Positions 21,095-31,094 of a stretch of 64,000 nucleotides of DNA are shown piece after piece. Positions within the stretch are counted from its first letter, which is position 1. Every line of letters begins with the position of its first letter. The notes below the pieces were generated by a model, which saw only the letters and a program-made list of their open reading frames with translations, was not told the DNA's origin and searched no databases. The position numbers and the translations under genes are program-made. Source of the stretch: Periconia sp. R9002 (taxonomy: Eukaryota; Ascomycota; Dothideomycetes; Pleosporales; Periconiaceae); assembly GCA_023627715.1 (NCBI GenBank), contig JAMAHW010000023.1, positions 310,001 through 374,000 on the forward strand, written 5' to 3'.

Positions 21095-21824
21095 GATACT
21101 GGGTTTCCTACTCAAGGCGACACTCCGGAGGGACGAAATGGTTGATAGCAGTATAAATTAAGACCTGCCAATGAATTTCTATACCAGGTACAATGTTGGC
21201 TGCATCTAGATTGGGTGGTTACAGTGTATGATTAGTGCCTCAATACATACATCAATTGATGTGATCCGAATATTTATTATGTTTTATTACAGCTTGGGAC
21301 GAAACATAGATGGACCAAGCTTGGCAGAAATTCAATCTCACTTAATGCCCTGGACCCTCCCAAGGTGGTATACCAGGTAGAGAGGGTCCACCCCCTCCCG
21401 TTTGCAATTTACCTTCACTTCGATTTAACACAAGCACAGACTGCGTTTCGTCGTAAGTAATTGAGAGAGAGAGCTGGACCCTCTCTACTTGGTACACCAC
21501 CTTGGGAGGGTCCTGGACAGAATATAGTAAAGGCAGAGGATCTCAGCAATCCAAGTTAGCAGCGCCGCCTGCGTATCTGTGAAGGTAATGATGAATAATT
21601 TTGACGCTGGGCCGCTCGACTGGACTTTGTACGGGCACCAACATGCCACGGTACGTGCACGTGCGAATAGCTAAGGCACGTGACTGGTTAGGTATTGAGG
21701 TACCTTTGTGACGCCATCTTTGTCCTACTGACTTCACACCAACCATCCTGCACGCTGCACACTGCACACTGCACAATTTACTACACTTGAAAATATTCCA
21801 CCCTAAGCAGTTACTACCATCACA
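21095..21824. other. Intergenic region with inverted-repeat element and E-boxes
   Basis: It holds the 168-bp inverted-repeat element listed separately (21349-21516). Two CACGTG hexamers (21658-21663 and 21677-21682) and a short tandem run of CTGCACA (about 21748-21775) lie in the promoter of the following zinc-finger gene. No gene is seen. Confidence 0.5.
21349..21516. mobile_element. Inverted-repeat element, 168 bp, MITE-like
   Basis: The left arm 21349-21390 and the right arm 21475-21516 are inverted copies over 42 bp with three mismatches; the core is GGACCCTCCCAAGGTGGT. The loop of about 84 bp is unrelated and non-coding. If CCTGG at both outer edges is a target duplication rather than part of the arms, the element is 158 bp long and begins ACCCTCCC. 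The arms do not resemble those of the element at 15209-15357, so it is a different family. Confidence 0.6.
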
Positions 21825-22736
21825 ATGCAGCGCAAAACTCCCTGCGTTGCGTTTGCCAAGGGTGAATGCCAGTCCAACAATTGCGGTCAGGACCACCACC
21901 CCAATCTGGACCCCCAACTACGTGAACAAAGGACAGTGGATTACGACGTGCCTACCGATGTGGGCATAGCATGTACAAGGTGCACACAGCAGCTGAGACT
22001 GGTCTGTTTACGTCCGTCTATAAGTATGCCTAGTTCCAGTTTCCTAACACATATTTATTAGTGCGACAAAAAGGGTCGTGGGGGCGCAAATAATCCATGC
22101 TCAGAGTGCCGACACTTTGGAGGACCTGGCTGCGTCTGCCTTCTCTCAGAAAACTTTTCCTACAACGACCAAGCATGGGGCCAGATGATGGCGCGAGGTT
22201 CTGCGGGACATAATCTTGCGCCGCCCAAGCCCAGGGATGCCCCCTCGCAGAGAAGAGATACGAAGTCTGGAAAGACCATCGAGAAATTTCCGACTCCAAT
22301 GCGAGAAACGGAGCTGAAGATTGGCTGGCAGGGCAAGACGAAGGAGCAGCTTACGCAACAAGCCGATTTCCTCCCCGAATGCGCACGCAAGCTACCAAGG
22401 GCGCATCTGGTTCCTCCCCGCACGAATGAAAAACGCAAAGCGAAGGATGCCGCGTACTCTGCAAAGCGACCCGCCCCACAGCCAACATCACTCGCGGCTC
22501 CAGCACCGCCAAGTCTATCCTTTCTGCCGCCACCACTGCCCTTTCAATCACTGGAACAACTGGGCATTGTAGTGTCCTGGAAACAAAATGCCTCGGATCA
22601 GTCTACCACGTGGGGTTTTGACAGCGGTGTCACAATCTCTGTTCCCATTACATTCGCCACCACTTCACCCCTTGCTATGCCTTTGGCACACACATTTAAG
22701 AAACCGCGCATTGATAAGGGATCCTCAAACATATGA
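21825..22736 (+). CDS. CCCH-like finger plus Zn2Cys6-like cluster protein
   Basis: Two exons, 21825-22001 and 22062-22736, encode 283 residues. Residues 7-22 read C-x7-C-x4-C-x3-H (CVAFAKGEC...CGQDH), close to a CCCH zinc finger. Across the splice site the sequence becomes C-x2-C-x6-C-x11-C-x2-C-x7-C, the spacing of a fungal Zn2Cys6 binuclear cluster. The intron (donor GTCTGT, branch CCTAACA, acceptor TTAG) was chosen because it alone restores this spacing and the frame; the donor is not the usual GTRNGT. The rest is Pro/Ala-rich and disordered, with basic patches (KRKAKD, KKPRID) suited to nuclear import. A DNA- or RNA-binding regulator is likely; the target is unknown. Two E-boxes lie in its promoter. 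Confidence 0.62.
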
Positions 22737-23587
22737 CCACCCCAGCCAACGTCGGATCCGAAAAAGGGTGCCAATACCTCAGAGCCATCGAAAACCTCCG
22801 CAATGAATGTCGACAAAGTGTCGGGCTGCCAGTCTCTGGTATCGCCCTTAAAAGGACTTGACGAGGAGTAGGAAGGGTGGAGGTCCCCAGAGAAGTAAGA
22901 GGGGTGACATAATGAAGCTTTTTTGAACATTGTGAGAGCTATAACTTTACTTTCAACTTATCGTGTGTGTAATAATACAGGAGCTTCACAACCTCCTCGC
23001 CCATCGCCAAGTGCTTTGGTTCCTTTTCCATATCCATCGCCAAGAGCTTTGGAACTCCCCCCCATCGCCAAGTGCGTTGGGATTTCCCATTGCCCAGTGC
23101 TTTGGATACTCATTTTTCCCATCGCCATGTGCTTTAGTTGTTAAGATAGAATAGGATCAATCAAATACCCTCATAATGCAAAAACCACATATCTATCATA
23201 ATCCTATGGTGTTATATTCTTGATGCTGGAGCTTGATAAATTATTCTGCAGAGGATTGAATCCGTAAAATAACTGCCCAAGCATAGGTGGTCGCTTGGAA
23301 GTCAGTGTCCTGTAATCAAGAAATATGTGATGCTTCTCAAAGGCCGTAAAATTGTTATCAGATTGATGTGTTAGACGAATGCAACTTTGATGGAAAATAG
23401 GGGACTATCTCGATTGATACAACGACACCAAATGTGACTGGAGGAGCGGCAGTGGACGATCATGTGTAAGTTGTATTGAGGAACGGAGCTGCGTAATCTG
23501 GTTCACCCAGTCTGCCCACTGTCAAGTCACTGTGGAGGTTAACTCCGGCCAGATGCGCCTTACCACCGACAAAACTACATACCAACC
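22737..23587. other. Intergenic region with 18-bp repeat array
   Basis: The 3' flanks of the zinc-cluster gene and the hexose transporter converge here. The 18-bp repeat array (23002-23137) is the main feature. No gene is seen in the remainder. Confidence 0.5.
23002..23137. repeat. Five 18-bp repeats with variable spacers
   Basis: Copies of CATCGCCAAGTGCTTTGG start at 23002, 23035, 23063, 23088 and 23120, differing by zero to three bases. Start-to-start distances are 33, 28, 25 and 32 bp; the spacers are T/C-rich and unrelated. This is not a simple tandem array because spacer length varies. The repeats lie in the 3' region between two convergent genes. Confidence 0.75.
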
Positions 23588-25530
23588 TCAAACGACATCA
23601 ATCCTGGAGACCCCCTTCTCACCAGCCTGCTCACTATGCGCGACAGCCTTGATTGCACCATCCTCCAGTGCTGCGCTTAATCCAACATCCCTCCTCGCTG
23701 CTTCCAACAACACCGCATCTTCTGCCCCAGTGCGGCTTCCAAACACTCGATCCATCTCCTCCAATGTCGCTCCCTTTGTTTCTGGCAATTGGAAGTGCAC
23801 CCAGACCATACCTCCCGCCAAAAAGACCGCAAAGAAGATGTACGTGCCCCAAGCCCACGCCTGTAGCATGGGCGGTACGAAAAATGCGACGGCGAAGTTG
23901 TTAACCCAATTTGACGACGCTCCAATGGATGCGCCCTTTGCCCGGATTGACAGAGGAAAAATCTCGGAGACGAGGGTCCAAGAAACGGGACCCCATGTGG
24001 CGCCGAATGCTGCGATGTAAATCCATATGAATGCCACTACTACCCAGCCCTGCGCAGAGTACGTGACCCAATCGTGGCGGAACTTGGCAACCATGATACC
24101 CGCGATGATCATAGAGCACAGCATGACGAAGGAGCCGACTTGAAGCATGGGCTTTCGACCGAACTTGTCGATGACGGCCATGGCGGGAAGCGTGCTAACG
24201 AAGAAGACGACGCCCGTCACTCCAGTCGCGAGAAGGGCTTGCGTACCGCCTGTAAGACCGATTGATAGGAAGATGTTGGACGAATAATATCTATATCGCG
24301 AATGTAAAGTTAGCCACATATCCAGGGTGGTTTCAGGACATAATCAGTGTGTCGATACGCCACATCGTGTGGTGTCTCGATAACAGATCGTTCTGTATCC
24401 GGGGTTCAACATACATTATGGCGTCGATACCTGACCACTGCTGGAAGAACATGACGAGCCACGCCGTAGAAACTCTTTTGAAGTTGTCCCAAGTGCGGAC
24501 AATTTGGTAGTACTGCGCAAACTCGCGGGCCAAAACGCTCCCGGACTCTTTGGCGGCGAGTTGGGGGAAGTGTTTAGCAAAGTTGCGCTGCTCAAAGAGC
24601 GCCTCAGCTTTGATTTCCTTGTATTCAACCTGCACCAGTTCGTGGTCGATGGGAAGTTTACGGAGGGAGGCAAGAGTTGCGAGGGCTTCTTCGTCGCGGC
24701 CTTTTTTGACGAGCCATCGCGGTGAGAAGGGTAGCCACCAGATGCCGACAGCAAGGATAGCGGCGGGGATACCTTGGATGATCGAGGGAAGCATCCAAGC
24801 GAGGTTACTCTGGCCTTCGCCGATGCCGCCGATGAAGTTGCTGATGTGCATTAGTGAGGCGTTGAGGGCTAAAGATCGTTATGGAGGGAAAGTCACTTAC
24901 GAAGCATACCCGATCCAGAACGAAAGCATAATCCCTAGAATCGTAGCAAATTGATAAAATGAGACAATCAACCCACGAAGTTCCGGCGCCGCAATCTCTG
25001 CGTTGTAAAGAGGTCCAACACCAGAGAACGTGCCTACACCAATACCAGTGAAAAAACGGCCTGCATATAGCAAAGACGGATTGTGGTGACCGGCCCCGAT
25101 GTACAAGTACGATCCGAGAACGACCCAGCAACACGCCATAAACATGGTGTATTTGCGAGAGAAAATCTCGCCCAGTACTCCGGCGGACAGCGAGCCTACG
25201 ATACCGCCGAGTTGGAGCACAGAAGTGAGCCATCCGGTCGCCGATGAGGAATTCACCACCGACGGGAAGTTTTCGACGAAGCGATGCATAACGAGCGACT
25301 GACCGAGGACACCTTGTTGATAGCCATATTCGAAACCTCCGAAACTATACAAAGATTAGTGAAAAGCACAACAGAGAGGCAGTAAAGGAGTGGAGGGTGT
25401 CTTACGAAGCGAAGAATGCAATGATGAGGAGCTTGGGGTTATTCATCAACGTCCTCCATCGATTCTTGTATGCTTCGTTCGTCCTGATTTGCGCCGATGT
25501 CACGGATGCATTGCGAGCAGTGGCATCCAT
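23588..25530 (-). CDS. MFS sugar (hexose) transporter
   Basis: Four exons on the complement (23588-24290, 24415-24840, 24901-25344, 25406-25530) encode 565 residues of the sugar porter family. Family marks: FGGFEYGYQQGVLG in helix 1; GRFFTGIGVGTFSGVGPLYNAEIAAPELRG in helices 4-5; SPRWLVKKGR before the central loop; QQWSGIDAIIYYSS in helix 7, where exons 2 and 1 of this description meet at intron 3; and the closing PETKGATLEEMD. It should carry a monosaccharide across the plasma membrane by proton symport; the sugar is not predictable, and quinate or other polyol porters share the pattern. Introns 1 and 2 are 60-61 nt, but intron 3 is 124 nt and is entirely a repeat copy, listed separately. 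Confidence 0.9.
24291..24414 (-). repeat. Introner-like element, copy A (intron 3 of the transporter)
   Basis: The intron from GTATGT to ATAG is homologous over its entire length to copy B (60536-60659) and, more distantly, copy C (68-195). Shared blocks in order: GTATG-TGAAC-CC, TACAGA, TCTGTTAT-GAGACACCAC, GTGGCGT, AACCACCCT, CTAA, TCGCGATAT. The central hairpin pairs GACACCAC with GTGGCGT and is closed by an outer helix whose bases co-vary between copies. Length, structure and coincidence with intron borders match introner-like elements reported from Dothideomycetes. Confidence 0.75.
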
Positions 25531-26860
25531 AGTGAATATTTTTTCTCAGATCCCTCTATCTTTACACCTCCAGAAAATACTCGAAAGGTTTCAACGCGCG
25601 ATCGAACGAACGAAATACAGAAATCTCCACCCCAGGTGTCGATTACCCTACTTTATGTCTTTCCTTTCCCCAGCGTTTCTCGCGTCGAACCCCACATATC
25701 AATCTCACTACTAAATTTTCTATCGACCATCTGATCCATTGAGTACTCCACACCAATAAGCATTATGTTTTTTTTTCACCACCTGGGAAGCATGCTTGCG
25801 CGATTCCAAGACTAGTAGGAGGTCACGAAGCTCTCTGATTCGCCCCACGCGCGTGTTGGAGGAATTGACGCATTGCGGGGACCCCAAGTCTTGATTTGAT
25901 GTGGAGAAATGCGACCGAGTCGGGCTGTATGGGGGAAAGCTCTAGCAAAATGTGCCTGTGTGTGAGGGGAACCCCGGGGTGGAGTGGGTCTCGAGTCTGC
26001 TTCGGGGCTCGTGTCTTTTAAGTTCGTGCCTCGGCCCGAAGGACGATGTGATTCTTGAACAACCACGCAAGAAATGGAGCCCATTTGACTACCTATAAGG
26101 CTATGAACTATATGTTTTGATTTTCATTGACTTTTGCTTTCACTATCAGTTGGAATTTGGGCGCATACGAACTTGATGTATGCCCAACTTGTTCTTTTTA
26201 TCCTTCACCTTCACCAGGTGGAACATTCATTTACAGTTTGAGAGTAAAAAGAATCGAAATCTGAGACCAGCACTGGAACTAGGTTCCCTCTGCGGCTGCA
26301 AATGCCTAGATAGCCTGGTAAAATTGAATTAGCACGCTATATAAGGGTCCGTTATGTAAGGACACTCCCTGATGCAGAAATCGTGGCTTGAGGCTATTGA
26401 CGCCTCTTACGGGAAAAGGCGAGCCGAGAGATGCTTACATGTACAGCAACTTGAAGATACGCTGCACACGCTCAGCATATCATAATTCAATTGATTTGGC
26501 AACGTTAAATATACAGATGGATTTGAGGTTCGATATATCACATTCCAAGAGGAATGATTCAACAACGTATGGGGGAGAAGAGTGAGGAAGCTAGTCACAA
26601 AGTAGCATAGGGCCTTGGCATTAAAAGGCTGACACCACAGACATCGATGTTTGTTACTCAGATGATTGACATCACCAATAGGAACATACATATGTACTAC
26701 AGTACCTGACGTATGAGATCCAGCGCAACCCGACAGTCAAATTTTTGTTCCTAATCCCTTGAGAAAACCTTTAATGAATTATCCATCCAGATCCCGCGCC
26801 ACAATTTCCGCATATCGGACCGAGTCAACTCGATAATGAGCATGATTTGCCCCTCCTCAA
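25531..26860. other. Intergenic region, promoter of the hexose transporter
   Basis: 1.3 kb without a supportable gene. The proximal part is the transporter promoter (pyrimidine-rich on the coding strand near 25550-25700). Frames of 65-94 codons near 26400-26690 show no motifs. No clear repeats. Confidence 0.5.
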
Positions 26861-28623
26861 TCATCCTGGAATCTTGTGCTCGTTAGCATCGACCCCGGCT
26901 TTCCATCGATACGTCGAGGCGACATGTTCATCCAGCGGCCCACTCTGTCCTTTCTTCTCGTAGAAATTTTCTCGGTAGGTACCACCCGGGACAGCGTAGT
27001 CATCCCAGAAGAGGCCGCGGGCGCGAAGTTCAGGAAGGAGGAGGTCAATAACGTCCTTGAAAGACTGAGGGAAGAGGGTGTATGCCTGAAGGACTCGAAT
27101 TAGCTAGGTTTTGGCGGCTCATAATGGGTTGGCATTTTTTTTGCACGTACGATATTGAAGCCATCTACGCCAGCTTCATCAACCCAGGTTTGGAATGCGT
27201 CCGCAACCTGCGAAGCAGTCCCTACAAAGATCGGTCCGTTGCCCCCCAGGCTGACATGCTCCGCGACCGTGTGCTTGGTCCATTTCGATTTACCGGGGGA
27301 AAAGCGTGCGTACCCTTCCACAGTCGATCGAACGGCGTTGCTTTCGACCTGCCGCAATTCTTCCTCGTCGCCATATTTCCCCAAATCAATACCCGTCCAA
27401 CCACAGAAAAGGGCTAAGGCTCCTTCCAGAGATGCGTATTTGCGGTAATCGGCGAGTTTAGCTTGCGCTTCTTCCTCAGTGCGACCGAGGATGGGCGTCA
27501 CGAGAGCGAGAACTTTGATATTATTGCCATCGCGTCCGAACTTCGATTTTGCTGTCTCTCTAATCTCGGCTATATTTTTTGCACATACCTCTGGCGAGTG
27601 CGCTGATACGAAAATTGCTTCAGCGTTTTCGGCAGCGAAGAGTTTTCCCGCTTTGGATGTGCCGGCTTGCAAGATTAAGGGCGTTCGCTGCGGGCTTGGC
27701 TGGCAGATGTGAGGACCTGGAACCGTAAAGTACTTTCCTGCGTGGTCAATGGTTCGTACGCGGTCGGGGACAGTGTAGACCCCTTTTGAACGGTCGAGGA
27801 CCACGGCATCGTCGCGCCACGAGGACTCGAAGAGCTTGTACATGACTTTGACGTATTCTTCGGCTTGCGCGTAACGTTCGTCATGCTGCAGCCTGTTAGT
27901 ACTGGATTGTTTGTTGCAGTTACGGAAGAGAGGTTACCGCGAGCTGCTCCTTGAAACCCATGTTGCGCGCAGCCGAATCGAGGTAGCTTGTCACGATCTG
28001 GAATTTTTGTTATTGACGGTTTTATCTGCAGGTACTCCTTCAAAACTCACGTTCCAACCCAGCCTGTTACATATGAGCAAAATATACAGTTTACAGTGGA
28101 AAACATTCATACCTTCCATTAGACAAATGATCCACAGTCGAGAGTCGTCGGGCTAGATGATACGGCTGTTCGTATGTGGTAGAGCATGTCACCCCGAAAC
28201 CGATGCTTTTTGTAGCAGCAGCCATGGCTCCCACCACTGCAAGTGGCTCATTTACTGGCCATTGTGCACCAGACCGTATCGCAGCGTCGAGGCTGCCATT
28301 GTACACGTCGTATCCGCCCAACACATCCGCAATGAAAATTCCATGGATCTTGGCGTCTTCCAGCAGTTTTGCGAGCTCGACCCAGTGCTCTACATTATTG
28401 AACTCATGAGAATGATCATCCGGGTGTCTCCAGAGTCCCGGTGACTGGTGCCCGCTGCCTACATGTCATATCATCAGTAAACATCAACTGATTATTGAAC
28501 ATGCCGCATTCGGATATAAGCCACTGATCAGCGACCTTAAACCCGAGCAACACCACTAAACTTACACATTTCCACGAACGCATTGATCAACAGTTTTTTC
28601 GATCCCTTCTTCGTATCCGCCAT
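26861..28623 (-). CDS. NtaA/DszA-type flavin monooxygenase 1
   Basis: Six exons on the complement (26861-27085, 27151-27885, 27938-27997, 28051-28063, 28113-28458, 28566-28623) give an intact 478-residue protein. It belongs to the bacterial-luciferase-like, reduced-FMN-dependent group of nitrilotriacetate (NtaA), dibenzothiophene-sulfone (DszA) and pristinamycin (SnaA) monooxygenases. Landmarks: LLINAFVEMC at the start, GIFIADVLGGYDVYNG, HLARRLSTVDHLSNGRLGWN, HDERYAQAEEYVKVMYKLFESSW, SPQRTPLILQAGTSKAG and FCGWTGIDLG. Such enzymes need a separate flavin reductase, not seen nearby. One exon is only 13 nt; it encodes the conserved GWN turn and is needed for the frame. The gene shares a 627-bp divergent promoter with the MDR oxidoreductase. 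The substrate is unknown; an amine, sulfone or other xenobiotic is plausible. Confidence 0.88.
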
Positions 28624-29250
28624 GATGAAGATGTCGCACAAGGAATCCTTAATGTCGTGATCTAGCAATTAGCGTTTCTTTCTCTGAAGCTTTGTATGCG
28701 CTGCAGCGCGATCCGATGTCGCTTTGTAAGGCTGTTCCTCTGCACCGCGCAAGATAGCCTTAGCGGATGATGTGCTCGCGACCATTTCAAACGCAATCGC
28801 TCCCATTTCCAATCGGCCACTGCACCCACAATTCGACGCCCTCCTCCTTATCTTACGTTTTCACTTCATGCAGACTCAGTGGGGAAAGTACGCGCATCGT
28901 CTCCATAGTTGCGTGCTTTTGATCCGGGTGATGCCTCGGGTAGAAATTCTCCTTGCGGCTATACGGGTGCCGTCTAATCCAATAGAGGATATGCCGTGAT
29001 AGAAAACGTGGATCAGGGACGGGCTTTGTAATGGAACATTCTGCGGCCTACCTTTCGCGTACTTCAGTGAGATCTGTCTGCTTTGGGATCTGGTTCCCAT
29101 TTTCCATGCAGGTGTCCTGCACCTTGACGCATGTGCTTTCCTACCTTGACGTAGGAGGTGTTGGCAATTTTCTCCTCATACCTACCGTTCTTCGTTCACC
29201 CTTCGAAAAAGCGAATTGTCAAATAACGAAAACATAGAGAATTCTAGAAG
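28624..29250. promoter_or_regulatory. Divergent promoter, flavin monooxygenase 1 / MDR gene
   Basis: The start codons of the two redox genes are 627 bp apart and face away from each other. There is no gene between. GAATTC and A/T-rich steps precede the MDR start. Shared control is inferred from spacing only. Confidence 0.4.
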
Positions 29251-30682
29251 ATGGTGTTTTCACTAAACAAGTGGCGCAGGCGGAGCTCTGCGAAAGTGTC
29301 AGATGGGAACGCAACTTCGCAGTACCAAACCCGCAATGAGGATGTAGCCGTTCCAGAAACGCAATCAGCGCTGTTACTACATGCTATCCGGACGCCGTAC
29401 GAGGTGGATTCGGGGTACAAAGTTCCAACAGTGCAACATGAACACGAAGTCCTGGTCAAAGTAATAGCCGTCGGCCTCAATCCTATAGACTGGAAAGCAC
29501 CGTAAGTCGTATCTCCCTCAAACCTTACATTATACCCTTGATATACTCATACCAAACCACAGCGACTTCAACTTTGGCATTCCGACCCTACCCTACATCT
29601 CCGGCCGCGAACTCGTAGGCACAGTTCTCACTACTCCCTCCCCTCCCAACCCCCGCATCAAAAAGGGCTCTCTCGTCATCGTCCCTTCAACGGACTACCG
29701 CGATCTCCGCAAAGCCGCCTTTCAAAACTACGCCATCGCCTCCTCTTTCAACAGCATCCGCCTTCCCTCAAACATCTCCCCGCACTCCGGCTCTATTTTG
29801 GGCGTGGCCTTCGTCTCCGCAGCCCTGACGCTCGGAATCTGCACGGGCGTCGACTTCAGCACCATCTCCTCCGGCCCGGACCTTCTCAAAATAGTACACT
29901 CTCTCGGTGAAGAATCCTTACCAGCCGACATCCGTGCCGAATGTCTCCACGGCATCACTCCCGCAGAGCGCGCCCGCAAACACGATACCCTCGTCATCTG
30001 GGGCGGCGGCTCGACAGTCGCACACATCGCGAAGCAAATCGCACGTCTCGCGGGACTGAAAGTCATTTCCGTCGTCGACACCGCGAAACACGGACTGCGA
30101 CTGTCGTCGCATCCGCACATCCGTCCGGATTTAGTCGTCGATTCATTCGACGCGGAGCGCGCGGTGAACGTTGTGCGGACGGCAACAGAAGGGAAGGCAC
30201 GGTTTGGATTCGACACAGTAGGGAAAGAATCCGCTGGCCATCTCCTGCGTTGCTTGAGTTCCGAAGCCCCCAAAGAAAAACAGGAAGAAATCGATACCTC
30301 GTCCACCACTTCACAACAGAAAACTTCTAAACCTCCAACACCACCCCTCACACCGTCTACCTCTCCCTCCACAAACTCCACCATCTCTCCCTCCTCTCCA
30401 CTCTCCCGCTCCCACCTCATCGGCTTAACCGGCCTCCCCAAAGCCCCCTCTTCTTCCTCTCCCAACACCCTGTTTCACACCGTCCCGATCAAACTCTTCC
30501 ACGAAGTCCCCGAGGTCGGCGAGGCCTTGTCCGCGTGGTGCGAGCGCTTGCTCGTCGAGGGGAAATTGGTGCCGCCGGATGTCGTGGGTGTTGTGGAGGG
30601 GTTGGAAGGGATTGAAGAGGGTTTGGGGCGGTTGAGGCGCGGTGAGGTTAGGGGTGGGAGGGTGGTTGGGGATTTGGGGTAG
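29251..30682 (+). CDS. MDR-family zinc-less oxidoreductase (enoyl reductase/quinone reductase like)
   Basis: Exons 29251-29501 and 29563-30682 encode 456 residues of the medium-chain dehydrogenase/reductase superfamily. The GroES-like half has HEVLVKVIAVGLNPIDWKAPDF and GRELVGTV, and lacks the catalytic-zinc Cys/His set of alcohol dehydrogenases. The Rossmann half has the NADPH loop as LVIWGGGSTVAHIAKQIARLAG and FGFDTVGKES. This matches the fungal ToxD-like and trans-acting enoyl-reductase group, which use NADPH on activated double bonds. Odd points: a 34-residue N-terminal extension (MVFSLNKWRRRSS) and a Ser/Thr/Pro-rich insertion of about 40 residues (30297-30420) where the family has a short loop. 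It sits divergent to flavin monooxygenase 1, so a shared pathway is inferred. Confidence 0.82.
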
Positions 30683-31094
30683 TGTGGAGTCGTGGGTGGT
30701 GAGGAAGAAGGGTTCGATTTTTTGCTGTTTGCAGATGGATGAGCAAGAATTTGGGATGGATAGAGGAAGGGATGTAGAGTATATATTTTCTATATGTGAA
30801 TGAAAATGAATTGGGTTTTCGCTTTTTTGGGAATTATATCAGACTGACTGATTCTATGTGATGGAAATCATTTGCACCGAACTTTCCTTTTTAGGAAAGT
30901 CAGACCGGAAAGGTGTGGATTACAGCAGATGTTGCCAATTGGTTCCTAAGCGGTTGTCAACCTGTTAGGGCTTGGATTTCAGGAGAGGGTAAGATTGTGA
31001 TCGGAGTTCGAGGAAAGGGGAGTACACAAGCAGGTTGAACAAGAAATTGCACATTTCAGTATCAATATCTTCAGTTAAAATCTGCTTTACCAAC
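30683..31094. other. Intergenic region between convergent genes
   Basis: The 3' flanks of the MDR gene and flavin monooxygenase 2 meet here. A TTTCCTTTTTAGGAAAGTCAG palindrome-like hairpin (about 30886-30903) may aid 3' end formation of one of them. No gene. Confidence 0.4.

Noticed and set aside
22024..22061. Alternative intron of the zinc-cluster gene using donor GTATGC
   Set aside because: Gives an early stop and destroys the cysteine spacing that the GTCTGT donor restores.
23002..23137. CRISPR array
   Set aside because: Repeats are short and imperfect, spacers are 7-15 bp and of irregular length, and this is fungal DNA; not a CRISPR.
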